In this document: positions 26,724-35,362 of the stretch, piece after piece
How the letters are laid out: each line of letters begins with the position of its first letter
Position numbering within the stretch: position 1 is the stretch's first letter
NCBI GenBank assembly: GCA_946002055.1
Contig: CAMFYL010000005.1
Location: forward strand, 1 to 64,000
From: an uncultured Roseburia sp.
GTDB taxonomy: Bacteria > Bacillota > Clostridia > Lachnospirales > Lachnospiraceae
DNA length: 64,000 bases
Direction: 5' to 3'
The notes under the pieces: generated by a model
Databases searched by the model: none
What the model was told of the DNA's origin: nothing
What the model saw: the letters and a program-made list of their open reading frames with translations, nothing else
Translations under genes and position numbers: made by a program

Positions 26724-27362
26724 TTAATCCAATTCCTCAATCTTGCAAACCGATACTTCATAAGCAATACGGCGTTCCGCCTGCTCCTCTGAAAGCTTCT
26801 TCACATATTCTCTGCTCTGAATTCTTCCGATGACACATACGTGACTGCCAATCTCAAAACTGGTGGCATATCTTGCATTTCTTCCCCAACAAATGCATGG
26901 AATGTAATCTGACTTTCCGTAGGAACGATTGACTGCCACCAACAGGTCAGCAATTTCTCTTCCCAAAGGTGTCTTGCGATATACAGGTGCCTTACACACA
27001 TAGCCATCTAAGGTAATATAGTTGCTCTTGACTTCTTCCTCGTCACATTCCCACATATCGTCCACAAACTCAAGTTCTCGTACAAACACGGAGAGAATCA
27101 GACGATTTCTTGTCTCCTCGTGACGGTTGTAGGAACGGAACTGTCCTGTCACGTGAATCTTTTCCCCAATATAATTTTGCGTGGTATCAATGAGTCTCTC
27201 TGAAATCATTAGCGGAATGTAGTCTGCATAGTTGCTCAAGCGATTGACTGCCACCTCAACAATAAAAAAACCCTCTCCATATACTTCATGACTGAATTGG
27301 AAGTCTGATACGATCTCCCCTACAATCGATACCTGGTTGTTTTCTAGCACTTTATCTGCCAT
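26724..27362 (-). CDS. Single-stranded DNA-binding protein with two OB domains
   Basis: 212 residues containing two SSB-like OB folds in tandem: the first about 5-110 (NNQVSIVGEIVSDFQFSHEV ... FVRELEFVDD) and the second about 118-210 (ITLDGYVCKAPVYRKTPLGR ... VIGRIQSREYVKK). The second half has the standard SSB beginning; the first is more diverged. The acidic C-terminal tip of replicative SSB is short (KIEELD). It may be an accessory SSB or a primosomal-type protein. GGGAG precedes the ATG. It is divergent from typA. Confidence 0.85.
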   Translation of the reverse strand: MADKVLENNQVSIVGEIVSDFQFSHEVYGEGFFIVEVAVNRLSNYADYIPLMISERLIDTTQNYIGEKIHVTGQFRSYNRHEETRNRLILSVFVRELEFVDDMWECDEEEVKSNYITLDGYVCKAPVYRKTPLGREIADLLVAVNRSYGKSDYIPCICWGRNARYATSFEIGSHVCVIGRIQSREYVKKLSEEQAERRIAYEVSVCKIEELD

Positions 27363-27458
27363 TTTTGTTTCTCCCTTCTTTTGGTTCTTTTTTCTTTTTC
27401 CTTTTTCTAAGTTTTACCATTTGCACTTCAAAAAGAACTTCCCATTTTGTCGATAAAC

Positions 27459-27486
27459 TTGTAAATCAAAAAAATTGTGGTAAACT
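27459..27486 (+). promoter_or_regulatory. Possible promoter of typA
   Basis: TTGTAA (27459-27464), 16-nt spacer, TAAACT (27481-27486), about 40 nt before the ATG. Confidence 0.45.
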
Positions 27487-27527
27487 ATTTTCGGTATGCA
27501 TTAAATAGGAAGTGAAAGAAGGATTTT

Positions 27528-29360
27528 ATGAAGCAAGCAAGAGAAGATATTCGAAATATTGCTATTATTGCCCATGTAGATCATGGAAAAACCACACTGG
27601 TGGATGAGCTATTAAAGCAGAGCGGTGTATTCCGAGCCAACCAGGAAGTGGCAGAGCGTGTTATGGACTCCAACGATATCGAGCGTGAGCGTGGTATCAC
27701 CATTTTGTCTAAAAACACTGCCGTTTTTTATAAAGATACAAAGATTAACATCATCGACACTCCGGGACATGCTGACTTCGGCGGCGAGGTGGAGCGTGTT
27801 CTTAAAATGGTAGACGGTGTTGTTTTGGTGGTAGATGCTTTTGAAGGAGCTATGCCACAGACCAAATTCGTATTGATGAAGGCCTTAGACCTGGATTTGC
27901 CGGTTATCGTCTGCATCAACAAAATTGACCGTCCGGAGGCTCGCCCTGACGAAGTAATTGATGAAGTATTGGAATTGTTTATGGATCTTGATGCTTCTGA
28001 TGAGCAGCTTGACTGCCCATTTGTTTACGCATCTGCAAAGGAAGGTTTCGCAATGCTTTCTTTGGATGAGGAAAAGAAGGACATGACCCCTCTTTTCGAG
28101 ACCATTATTGATTACATTCCGGCTCCGACAGGTGATCCTGAGGCAAGCACTCAGGTTTTGATCAGTACCATTGACTACAACGAATATGTAGGTCGTATCG
28201 GTATCGGTAAGGTCGACAACGGTTCCTTGAAGATTAATCAGGAAGTATCCGTAGTCAACGCTCACGAACCGGACAAAATCAAGAAAGTTCGCATCAACAA
28301 GCTGTACGAATACGATGGCTTGGAAAAAGTAGACGTGGAGGAAGCTAAGATTGGTTCTATCGTTGCCATTTCCGGTATTGCAGATATTCACATCGGCGAC
28401 ACCATTTGCGACACAGAGAACCCACAGGCAATTCCTTTCCAGAAGATTTCAGAACCTACCATTTCAATGAATTTCATTGTAAATGACAGTCCACTTGCGG
28501 GTCAGGAAGGTAAATTTGTCACCTCCCGACACATTCGTGACCGTCTTTTTAAGGAGTTAAATACAGACGTTTCCCTTCGGGTGGAAGAAACGGATTCCCC
28601 GGATAGCTACAAGGTTTCCGGCCGTGGGGAACTGCACTTATCTGTTTTGATTGAGAATATGCGCCGAGAGGGCTTTGAGTTTGCTGTTTCCAAGGCTGAG
28701 GTTTTATACCACACCGATGAAAATGGCAAGAAATTAGAGCCAATGGAGCGAGCTTATGTAGATGTGCCGGATGAATTTACCGGCTCTGTCATTGAAAAGT
28801 TAAGCCAGCGCAAGGGTGAATTGCAGAACATGACACCTATCACCGGCGGTTATACACGTATTGAGTTCTTAATCCCATCCCGTGGTCTCATTGGTTATCG
28901 CGGAGAGTTTATGACAGATACCAAGGGTAACGGTATCATCAACACCATCTTTGAGGGATATGAGCCATACAAGGGTGACATTGCTTATCGTAAGCAGGGA
29001 TCACTGATTGCCTTCGAAACAGGAGAATCTGTGGCATATGGTCTCTTCTCCGCTCAGGATAGAGGAACCCTCTTTATCGGACCGGGAGAAAAGGTTTACG
29101 CCGGCATGGTAATTGGTTCCTGCTCACGTCAGGAAGACATCGAGTTAAATGTATGCAAGAAGAAACATTTGACAAATACTCGTTCTTCTTCTGCCGATGA
29201 AGCATTAACCCTTGTTCCGCCTCGCATCTTAAGTCTGGAGCAGGCACTTGATTTCATTGACACCGACGAACTTTTGGAGGTAACTCCGGAAAGTCTCCGT
29301 ATCCGCAAGCGTATCTTGGACCCAACCATGCGCAAGCGTGCTAATATGAATAGAGGATAA
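27528..29360 (+). CDS. typA: Ribosome-associated GTPase TypA/BipA
   Basis: 610-residue translational GTPase involved in ribosome assembly and stress adaptation. G1 AHVDHGKTTL, switch RGITILSKN, G3 DTPGHADFGGEVER, G4 NKIDRPEARP; then beta-barrel, EF-G-like domains and the BipA-specific C-terminal domain with RGTLFIGPGEKVY and KKKHLTNTRSSS. GAAGGA precedes the ATG. It is one of the few plus-strand genes, followed directly by a bidirectional terminator shared with the convergent thiT operon. Confidence 0.96.
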   Translation: MKQAREDIRNIAIIAHVDHGKTTLVDELLKQSGVFRANQEVAERVMDSNDIERERGITILSKNTAVFYKDTKINIIDTPGHADFGGEVERVLKMVDGVVLVVDAFEGAMPQTKFVLMKALDLDLPVIVCINKIDRPEARPDEVIDEVLELFMDLDASDEQLDCPFVYASAKEGFAMLSLDEEKKDMTPLFETIIDYIPAPTGDPEASTQVLISTIDYNEYVGRIGIGKVDNGSLKINQEVSVVNAHEPDKIKKVRINKLYEYDGLEKVDVEEAKIGSIVAISGIADIHIGDTICDTENPQAIPFQKISEPTISMNFIVNDSPLAGQEGKFVTSRHIRDRLFKELNTDVSLRVEETDSPDSYKVSGRGELHLSVLIENMRREGFEFAVSKAEVLYHTDENGKKLEPMERAYVDVPDEFTGSVIEKLSQRKGELQNMTPITGGYTRIEFLIPSRGLIGYRGEFMTDTKGNGIINTIFEGYEPYKGDIAYRKQGSLIAFETGESVAYGLFSAQDRGTLFIGPGEKVYAGMVIGSCSRQEDIELNVCKKKHLTNTRSSSADEALTLVPPRILSLEQALDFIDTDELLEVTPESLRIRKRILDPTMRKRANMNRG

Positions 29361-29398
29361 AAAAGGACGGACGAGCCACTGGCTCGCCCGTCTTTTTT
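29361..29398. terminator. Bidirectional terminator between typA and thiT
   Basis: 12-bp stem GACGGACGAGCC/GGCTCGCCCGTC (29366-29377, 29381-29392) with one mismatch, flanked by AAAAAA and TTTTTT, serving both convergent genes. Confidence 0.88.
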
Positions 29399-29419
29399 CA
29401 AAGATATTTTCCGCACATC

Positions 29420-30067
29420 TTAGAAACACTCTAATGTGTCATCATCATCTGTATGGTTCGCCACATACTTAATGTAATATATGGCCTCTCTCACCTTTGG
29501 AATGCATAGAATCAGGAAGGAAAAACCAGCCTCCACCAAAAGATAACTTCCGTCATACCCGATACTGTAAAATAGATTTGCCCAGAAACCCTCCCGATCC
29601 GGCGGATAGAAGCACATAGCAGATATTACATAGCAAACCAACATGCCAAGAACACCAATCAGGTATCCCATTTTTAATTTCCATGATTCTACTGCAATCT
29701 CTTCATTTTCATCGATGGTAAGCACATCCTGTCTCACCGGTTCCTTAAGAAATGCGCCCAAGCAGAATACGCCATGGGCCAAGGGGTATTCTAAAATAAT
29801 CGCGCCCAATCCCGGATTTACGTATTCCCCTGTAAGATATGTAATGCCAAGTCGCACAAAGCCAAAAATCACGGAAAACACCAGACCATAGCGGGGCCCC
29901 GCAACAAAACTGATGAGCCATAGCAACAGTAAGCTAAAATAGGTAATGCAACCGCCCTGGGGCAACACCAACACCTTAATGAAGGAAGTAAGCACTGCCA
30001 AGGCAAACAAGATAGCGCACCACAGTATTCGATTATTCCAGATCCCCTTTTTACTCTTCATCTTCAT
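29420..30067 (-). CDS. thiT: ECF transporter S component, ThiT-like (thiamine)
   Basis: A 215-residue membrane protein with about six helices, resembling ThiT, the thiamine-binding S component of energy-coupling-factor transporters. Family-like segments: GPRYGLVFSVIFGFVRL, GAIILEYPLAHGVFCLGAFL (the LEY of the thiamine site) and LFYSIGYDGSYLLVE, where the usual Asn of a YNGSY motif is Asp. No TPP riboswitch is visible upstream. It overlaps by 17 bp the 3' end of an unknown two-helix membrane protein, so they are co-translated. The substrate could differ from thiamine given the change. Confidence 0.75.
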   Translation of the reverse strand: MKMKSKKGIWNNRILWCAILFALAVLTSFIKVLVLPQGGCITYFSLLLLWLISFVAGPRYGLVFSVIFGFVRLGITYLTGEYVNPGLGAIILEYPLAHGVFCLGAFLKEPVRQDVLTIDENEEIAVESWKLKMGYLIGVLGMLVCYVISAMCFYPPDREGFWANLFYSIGYDGSYLLVEAGFSFLILCIPKVREAIYYIKYVANHTDDDDTLECF

Positions 30068-31436
30068 CTCTCAGTTCCTTTATGTGCATACTGCCTTTTC
30101 TCATTTTTTCTCTCATTTTATTGATAATCATCAGCACAACCACGAAAGATAATGCACCGCAAATTACCAATGAGGAAAATGTAGTAGATGCGTATTCTAC
30201 TTGAATTCCCATAGATTCGTAGAACTTCCCTAAGAGTTCCACAGCAAATCCCTGTACCTGGATTACTGCCAAAACCGTTGCCACAATATTGAGAACCACG
30301 CCATTTCGCTCTTCTACCTGTGCACCTTTTAGCTCTACAATATGTTCCAGAAATTCTTGATGTTCGTAGTACGTCTCCTTTAACTCACGATTGCCAAAAG
30401 CCTCCATAATGCGAGCCGCTTCCTCTTGGGTTCCCCAATATTTGAAATTGTTCTTTTCCCAGAATCGAACGGTCTTGCCAAAGTTTCTGTACAACGACAG
30501 AATCTGCTGATGAGAAATGTCACCATCATTTGCCAGAGCATTGGTAATCTGCATATTCACCTTTACAATCGATGTATTCTGGAACATAACCAGAATCACG
30601 ATAAACGCGTAGGTGGCCGTCAAATCAATACGCTCGTCCTCATCCTCATCCTCCGTGGAGAAGCAGTCCATAATACAAGCCACCACCCGTGGAGACATAT
30701 ACACTTCGTAATAGTCATACTGGGCGTGATTGGTATTGCAAATCTTTTCAAGCTCCTCGCTCTTGATATGAAAGTCCTGATGAATGCTGTCGTAGGTTTC
30801 CCCAGCCAGCATACAGCCAAACTCCACCTCGTCCTCCGGCTTTTGGGAGAGAAGGACGAAGGCCTTACCCTCACCACATTTCAGCAAACCGAATTTGTAT
30901 TTCAAATACTCATACAAATCAATATACTCTGGAAGGCTGCCACTTTTGTACTTTTTCCCAAGGTACTTCGCAGCATCTACCGGCCTCTGAATCCAGATAC
31001 TCTCATGGCTGAGTTGGTCTAATACCTGGGTGGTGGAATAGCCACACATTGGCAATACAATAGTGAGTACGTACATGTGGGTTCTCTCATGGGCCGTCAA
31101 AATCATCTGACAAGGCTCCACCCCCACCACCTCAGGCTGTTGCCCCTTAGCAGGATAATCATCCGTGGAATGCAAAAAATGAAATTCTCCCAAGTACGCC
31201 ATATCAAGCTCACTGACTACCGCATTGCTGCACTCGTACTCTAAGTAATCCCTCAAGCTGGTTAGCAATTTTCTGGTAAATGCGTTTTCCACATTAATGT
31301 AATCTTCCTTTGCCTCCTGACGGGCGTGATTTAGTATTCCCAGTTCCTCCATTCGCCAGTTCTTTTGATTGTCCGCCAAGGGAACCATAAGGTAAATGTC
31401 ATTCATGTAGTTTTTTGCACTGATATTATTTTCCAT
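30051..31436 (-). CDS. Unknown protein with C-terminal two-helix membrane anchor
   Basis: 461 residues, not recognised. The first ~370 residues are soluble and acidic, with TSLRDYLEYECSNAVVSEL, an HERTHMYVLTIVLPMCGY hydrophobic stretch and FSTEDEDEDERIDLTAT. Two membrane helices follow near the C-terminus (GVVLNIVATVLAVIQVQGFA and TTFSSLVICGALSFVVVLMI), then a basic tail. It overlaps the GNAT gene upstream by 11 bp and thiT downstream by 17 bp, a tight three-gene operon. The two-helix end superficially recalls CorA, but the GMN motif is not there. Function unknown. Confidence 0.8.
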   Translation of the reverse strand: MENNISAKNYMNDIYLMVPLADNQKNWRMEELGILNHARQEAKEDYINVENAFTRKLLTSLRDYLEYECSNAVVSELDMAYLGEFHFLHSTDDYPAKGQQPEVVGVEPCQMILTAHERTHMYVLTIVLPMCGYSTTQVLDQLSHESIWIQRPVDAAKYLGKKYKSGSLPEYIDLYEYLKYKFGLLKCGEGKAFVLLSQKPEDEVEFGCMLAGETYDSIHQDFHIKSEELEKICNTNHAQYDYYEVYMSPRVVACIMDCFSTEDEDEDERIDLTATYAFIVILVMFQNTSIVKVNMQITNALANDGDISHQQILSLYRNFGKTVRFWEKNNFKYWGTQEEAARIMEAFGNRELKETYYEHQEFLEHIVELKGAQVEERNGVVLNIVATVLAVIQVQGFAVELLGKFYESMGIQVEYASTTFSSLVICGALSFVVVLMIINKMREKMRKGSMHIKELRDEDEE

Positions 31437-32022
31437 GCAAGCACAAATCCTTTTCTAATAGTTTTCTCAGATTATCTCCTTCACAGACAAAGACAATGTT
31501 TCCATCCTTCTTTAGCACCCGTTCCTTTTCAAATCGATAACGCCGCAATGCCTTCTGTCCATCCGGGGAGACAGCTGTGGCTGCAATATCTGTAATGTGA
31601 TATCCCTGCTGCTCAAGCTGGTTCAAATAATCAATCCAGGCGTTGGACAAGTCCTTAATCACGCTCTTGTCTCTGTAATCCGGATGGGTTGCAATGGAAA
31701 TAATAAACAAGTGATTGTTCCCCTGCTGCAAAGTCATCATCTCATCCGGTCGGATATCATCGTCACGAATAATCTCCGTCTGATAGCGAATATCTTCATA
31801 CAATCCCTGGCTGCACGGGAAAAAGTTAATATATCCCGCCAGACGATTTTGCTCCTCATCCCAAATGCATACAAACTGTCTTCTTTCCACCTGATACCTG
31901 GCAACCATATTACAAAGTTCCCCCACATATCCGTCAGCTGCATATACAATTTCATCGATTGCCAGTACATCCTTCAAAAATTCTTCATCAAACTGGTCCC
32001 CGTATAACACTCTATAACTCAT
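31426..32022 (-). CDS. GNAT-family N-acetyltransferase
   Basis: 198 residues. The N-terminal half FLKDVLAIDEIVYAADGYVG and CIWDEEQNRLAGYINFFPCS fit beta strands 1-3 of a GNAT fold; the acetyl-CoA region is FIISIATHPDYRDKSVIKDL, where the canonical Q/RxxGxG/A loop is degenerate (YRDKSV). C-terminal YRFEKERVLKKDG resembles the usual GF.. ending. The substrate is unknown. The ATG at 32022 has AAAGGA before it. First gene of the GNAT-unknown-thiT operon; a REP-like palindrome lies just upstream. Confidence 0.72.
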   Translation of the reverse strand: MSYRVLYGDQFDEEFLKDVLAIDEIVYAADGYVGELCNMVARYQVERRQFVCIWDEEQNRLAGYINFFPCSQGLYEDIRYQTEIIRDDDIRPDEMMTLQQGNNHLFIISIATHPDYRDKSVIKDLSNAWIDYLNQLEQQGYHITDIAATAVSPDGQKALRRYRFEKERVLKKDGNIVFVCEGDNLRKLLEKDLCLHGK

Positions 32023-32038
32023 ATCTATTCCTTTCATA

Positions 32039-32093
32039 GGGTGCCATTAGGGACAGTCCCTAATGGCACCCAGGTCTGTCCCTAATGGCTCCC
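32039..32093. repeat. REP-like repeat (GTGCCATTAGGGAC family)
   Basis: A perfect 16-bp palindrome around one central base (32039-32054 with 32056-32071, arms GGGTGCCATTAGGGAC), followed by AGGTCTGTCCCTAATGGCTCCC, a second half-site set. It sits directly upstream of the GNAT start codon region. Confidence 0.9.
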
Positions 32094-32158
32094 TTTCTAT
32101 AGTACATAGTATATACTCTTTTCAACTTTTTTCCTAGCATTATACACAAATTCAGGCA

Positions 32159-32220
32159 ACAAAAAAACGCTGACAGTTTGAAATGCACAGCCCTTTAGCC
32201 ACGCATAAATCTCTGTCAGC
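32159..32220 (-). terminator. Terminator downstream of the two-component operon
   Basis: Minus strand outer stem GCTGACAG/CTGTCAGC (32169-32176, 32213-32220), inner arm 32184-32191 with 32198-32205 using G-U pairs, then GTTTTTTTG. It lies 156 nt after the kinase stop codon. Confidence 0.75.
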
Positions 32221-32375
32221 ATCTTTTCGCATATGAACCCAAAACTATCATTAATATTTACAATTATCTAACAATAAACATCGAAATTAAAAAACCACCT
32301 CCTAACAATTCGGCACCCATGTCATAGTACTTCTGAATACTTCCACCGATTTCTCCCCATCATCCTTTCAAACAG
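32221..32375. other. Non-coding stretch after the histidine kinase gene
   Basis: Together with the REP-like repeat and terminator it completes a gene-free region of about 350 bp (32023-32375). I see a perfect Shine-Dalgarno-like AGGAGGTGG on the minus strand near 32300 but only a five-codon frame after it, and an 18-codon frame (32264-32320) without a ribosome site. No convincing gene. Confidence 0.5.
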
Positions 32376-34517
32376 CTAGCGATTCACCGTAACCGTCACC
32401 TTAAACAGGTCGCCGTCGATATCCAAATCCAGGCTGCCACCCATAAGTTCTGTGAGACTCTGGGCGATGGAGAGGCCAAGGCCGTTGCCCTCGGTGTTTC
32501 GAGAACTGTCTCCTCGGACAAAGCGCTCCATGAGCTCATCACTTGAAATGTTCAGCGGGTATTTTGACACATTCTTAAAGGTCATTTTCGTCTGATGCAA
32601 GCCCACTTCCACATCTACATACACTCTGGTGTTATCCATTGCATACTTGTTGATATTGCTCATAATATTATCAAGCACTCGGGACAGATGACGTCCGTCA
32701 GCCATAATATTGGTTGGGGCATCGGAGCTGTTTACAATCACTTCCACCCCGTGAGCCTGTAGCTTTTCCTGATATTCTCCAATTACCTGGGAAATCATAA
32801 CACCCACATCGCAAGGCTCCATATGAACTTCCAAATTACCGGTGGAAGCCTTGGAGGCCTCCATCAAGTCCTCAATCAGCTTCTTTAATCTTGCAGACTG
32901 GCGGTCAAGCACATCTAAGTATTCAGCCACTGTCTCATCTTCCACACCGGCCTTTTTAATCAAATCCACATAGTTGATAATAGAAGTCAGAGGCGTCTTA
33001 ATATCGTGGGAAACATTGGTAATGAGCTCTGTCTTCATGCGCTCACTTTTCATCTGCTCTTCCACAGCCTTAGAGATACCTTCGCTGACATTATTAATAT
33101 TCTCCGCGTGCTCCTTAAACGGAGGCAACATTTTATCTGTGGAAATCATCTGACTGTAATCGCCGGCCGCTACCCTTCTGCCTCCCTGGCGAATCCTCTC
33201 CATCTGATGTACAAGCCAAAACAGCAGCGGAATCTGCACTAGTTTATACAGGAAAAACCATCCAAACTCTGCGTTCACATCATATCCGGTGACGCCAATA
33301 ACCATAAACTCCACAAAGGAAATCACACCTACCACCACTGCCGTTGTGGTTGATAATTTGCGATTGACCCCTGCAAAGGATTTGATTCCGCCCCACATTA
33401 TCCGAAATGGCTTTGCCAAATAATAAAGAAGGGTATATCTCCAGAAATTCTTTGTCTTAATCCGCACAGCGGTACTCATGACAAATGCCACAGCTACCAG
33501 CACCGTCAATGCCACCACCAGAATGCCCAGCAGAATTCCATCCCGTAAACTAAATACACCTTCGTAAACACCATATGCGCAACCCACACCGCCTGCAATA
33601 CCAAGTCCACACCATATAACAACAAGGGCAAGATAAATTCCATAAGGCATCCGATCCACGGTCCGAAGAACAATTTCATTGGTATTAGGCCTATGTCCGG
33701 CACTACAGCAAAGGTAGATTAAGGAAAGTATAAACACAATCACACTAAGTGCAAAAACAATAGTGCAGTCTCGCTGACAGGACTGTAAAAATCCTATTTG
33801 CGTATCAATCCGTCCAAACCAGTCCGCCACGCCACAGGCAAAGGTGCCACTGTCAAGACTTGGTTTGTACTGCATATAAACCGTATAGCGAACCAGCTGG
33901 GTGACATCTTCCACATCGCCTTCCGCCAAATCACTCTCTGTCAATTCCGGTGTCATGGCATTATCCCAGGCAGAAATCTGTACATACTGAGATGGCAATG
34001 TATCATCCCCTAATTCTTTTGCCGCTTTATCCACCATACGATATGTTTTCTCATGGGTGGTATATGGTGTTTCCATAACCATCTTGTAAAATCTGTTTAT
34101 GGAAAAGTAAACATCATAATTCTTGGTAAATCCTTCAAATGAATAATCACAGTTGCCTGCATCTACACTTTCCCCATTGTCGTAAACCAATGTTTGTGTA
34201 GATGTAAGTTCTCCATCTTCCAGATAAAACTTATCCTCAACCACCGTGTATAGCAGGGAACTCTCATTCAACTGGTCAAAGGGTTCCTGATCTGCCACCG
34301 TGCCGTCTTCGTTCAAATTGGTAAAGGCATTGTTCAGCATCATAGCTGCATAATTCTGTGCCAAATTTCTTCGCATTTCGGATTTCAATTCATCCAGTCC
34401 CTGATTCGTTCCGAATAAAATCATAAAACCGGCACCATAAACGATTCCCACAGTAGAAGCAATCATCAGCACACAGGCTATTATCTTTGCCCAAAGGCTG
34501 CCTAATAATTTATTCAT
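32376..34517 (-). CDS. Membrane sensor histidine kinase
   Basis: 713 residues. TM1 (about 10-36), an extracytoplasmic sensor region (about 40-250), then a block of five or six membrane helices (about 253-275, 293-316, 326-350, 390-412, 420-437), and a cytoplasmic HisKA with His504 in NVSHDIKTPLTSIINY followed by HATPase_c with NGLGLSIAQSLTELMGG. The multi-helix region between sensor and kinase domains is unusual for this class and may sense membrane stress or antimicrobial peptides; that is inference. Its start overlaps the response regulator by 8 bp. Confidence 0.92.
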   Translation of the reverse strand: MNKLLGSLWAKIIACVLMIASTVGIVYGAGFMILFGTNQGLDELKSEMRRNLAQNYAAMMLNNAFTNLNEDGTVADQEPFDQLNESSLLYTVVEDKFYLEDGELTSTQTLVYDNGESVDAGNCDYSFEGFTKNYDVYFSINRFYKMVMETPYTTHEKTYRMVDKAAKELGDDTLPSQYVQISAWDNAMTPELTESDLAEGDVEDVTQLVRYTVYMQYKPSLDSGTFACGVADWFGRIDTQIGFLQSCQRDCTIVFALSVIVFILSLIYLCCSAGHRPNTNEIVLRTVDRMPYGIYLALVVIWCGLGIAGGVGCAYGVYEGVFSLRDGILLGILVVALTVLVAVAFVMSTAVRIKTKNFWRYTLLYYLAKPFRIMWGGIKSFAGVNRKLSTTTAVVVGVISFVEFMVIGVTGYDVNAEFGWFFLYKLVQIPLLFWLVHQMERIRQGGRRVAAGDYSQMISTDKMLPPFKEHAENINNVSEGISKAVEEQMKSERMKTELITNVSHDIKTPLTSIINYVDLIKKAGVEDETVAEYLDVLDRQSARLKKLIEDLMEASKASTGNLEVHMEPCDVGVMISQVIGEYQEKLQAHGVEVIVNSSDAPTNIMADGRHLSRVLDNIMSNINKYAMDNTRVYVDVEVGLHQTKMTFKNVSKYPLNISSDELMERFVRGDSSRNTEGNGLGLSIAQSLTELMGGSLDLDIDGDLFKVTVTVNR

Positions 34518-35220
34518 GCGATTCTCCTTCCATCTTATAACCTCTGCCCCAAACCACCTTCACATAACGGGGCTCCGCAGGGTTATATTCTAACTTTTCC
34601 CGCAAATGACGAATATGTACTGCCACAGTATTCTCTGTGCCATAGGCATCTTCCTTCCAAACTTCCCGATAAATCTCTGTTGGGGAGAACACCCGACCGG
34701 GATTTTGCATCAGCAAATGCAGGATGTCATACTCTGTTCTGGTAAGGTTCACAAGTTCTCCATCCAGATAAACCTCCTTGGCTCTGTCATCAAGGGCAAT
34801 TGGTCCAATCACAATCTGAGACTCTGACTCTGTCACCATTTTGACATTGCCTCCAAGTTGTAAATATCTGCGAAGCTGAGATTTTACTCTGGCCTGCAGT
34901 TCCACCGGATTAAATGGTTTTGTCACATAGTCATCCGCCCCCACGGTAAGGCCAAGAACTTTGTCCGTATCCTCGCTTTTTGCTGTCAAAAGAATAATTG
35001 GCACATTGGAGGTCTCTCTGATTTTTGCCATAGTCTGGATTCCATCCATCTTAGGCATCATCACATCTAAAAGCACCAGATGAATCTCCGTTTCCTCCAA
35101 AATCTTAAGGGCCTCGCATCCATTGTAAGCCTCATAAACCTGATAGCCCTCCCCACCAAGATAAATTTTCAGGGCAGCTACAATATCCTTCTCGTCGTCA
35201 CATACTAAAATATTGGTCAT
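34510..35220 (-). CDS. OmpR/PhoB-family response regulator
   Basis: 236 residues. Receiver domain (1-120) with CDDEKD, phospho-Asp in LVLLDVMMPKMDG and Lys in VTKPFNPVEL; C-terminal winged-helix DNA-binding domain with NLTRTEYDILHLLMQNPGRV and TVAVHIRHLREKLE. Partner of the overlapping histidine kinase. GGAGGAAAAG precedes the ATG. A 47-bp palindrome overlapping the promoter suggests autoregulation. Confidence 0.95.
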   Translation of the reverse strand: MTNILVCDDEKDIVAALKIYLGGEGYQVYEAYNGCEALKILEETEIHLVLLDVMMPKMDGIQTMAKIRETSNVPIILLTAKSEDTDKVLGLTVGADDYVTKPFNPVELQARVKSQLRRYLQLGGNVKMVTESESQIVIGPIALDDRAKEVYLDGELVNLTRTEYDILHLLMQNPGRVFSPTEIYREVWKEDAYGTENTVAVHIRHLREKLEYNPAEPRYVKVVWGRGYKMEGESHE

Positions 35221-35249
35221 CTTTTCCTCCAGAGAATTACATGTAAAAA

Positions 35250-35296
35250 AATCGGTACAACATGTATTGATTAATCATATACACATTGTACCGATT
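35250..35296. promoter_or_regulatory. Large palindrome at the two-component promoter
   Basis: Perfect 11-bp arms AATCGGTACAA/TTGTACCGATT (35250-35260, 35286-35296), with further near-symmetric bases inward to a TGATTAATCA centre. As RNA on the minus strand it would be a long stem followed by TTTTTTT; as DNA it overlaps the -10 and could be an operator. Confidence 0.7.
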
Positions 35297-35313
35297 CTAT
35301 CTTTAAATTCCAA
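35285..35313 (-). promoter_or_regulatory. Promoter of the two-component operon
   Basis: Minus strand TTGGAA (35308-35313), 17-nt spacer, TACAAT (35285-35290). The -10 is inside the upstream arm of the palindrome. Confidence 0.55.
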
Positions 35314-35362
35314 TAGGGTAACTTCTTAAGACTTTATTAAGAAGTTTTTTATTTCTTATGTA

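Noticed and set aside
32264..32320. 18-aa minus-strand small peptide (MGAELLGGGFLISMFIVR) after the histidine kinase
   Set aside because: No ribosome site at proper spacing; the perfect AGGAGGTGG in the region lies inside this frame and leads only to a five-codon frame.
32023..32375. TPP riboswitch for the thiT operon
   Set aside because: No CTGAGA or ACCTGATCTGGATAATGCC-like blocks are visible; the region has a REP-like palindrome and a terminator only.
35319..35348. AACTTCTTAA/TTAAGAAGTT hairpin after the EF-G-like gene as its terminator
   Set aside because: The T-run follows the stem only on the plus strand, where no gene precedes it; on the minus strand the stem is followed by ACCC.
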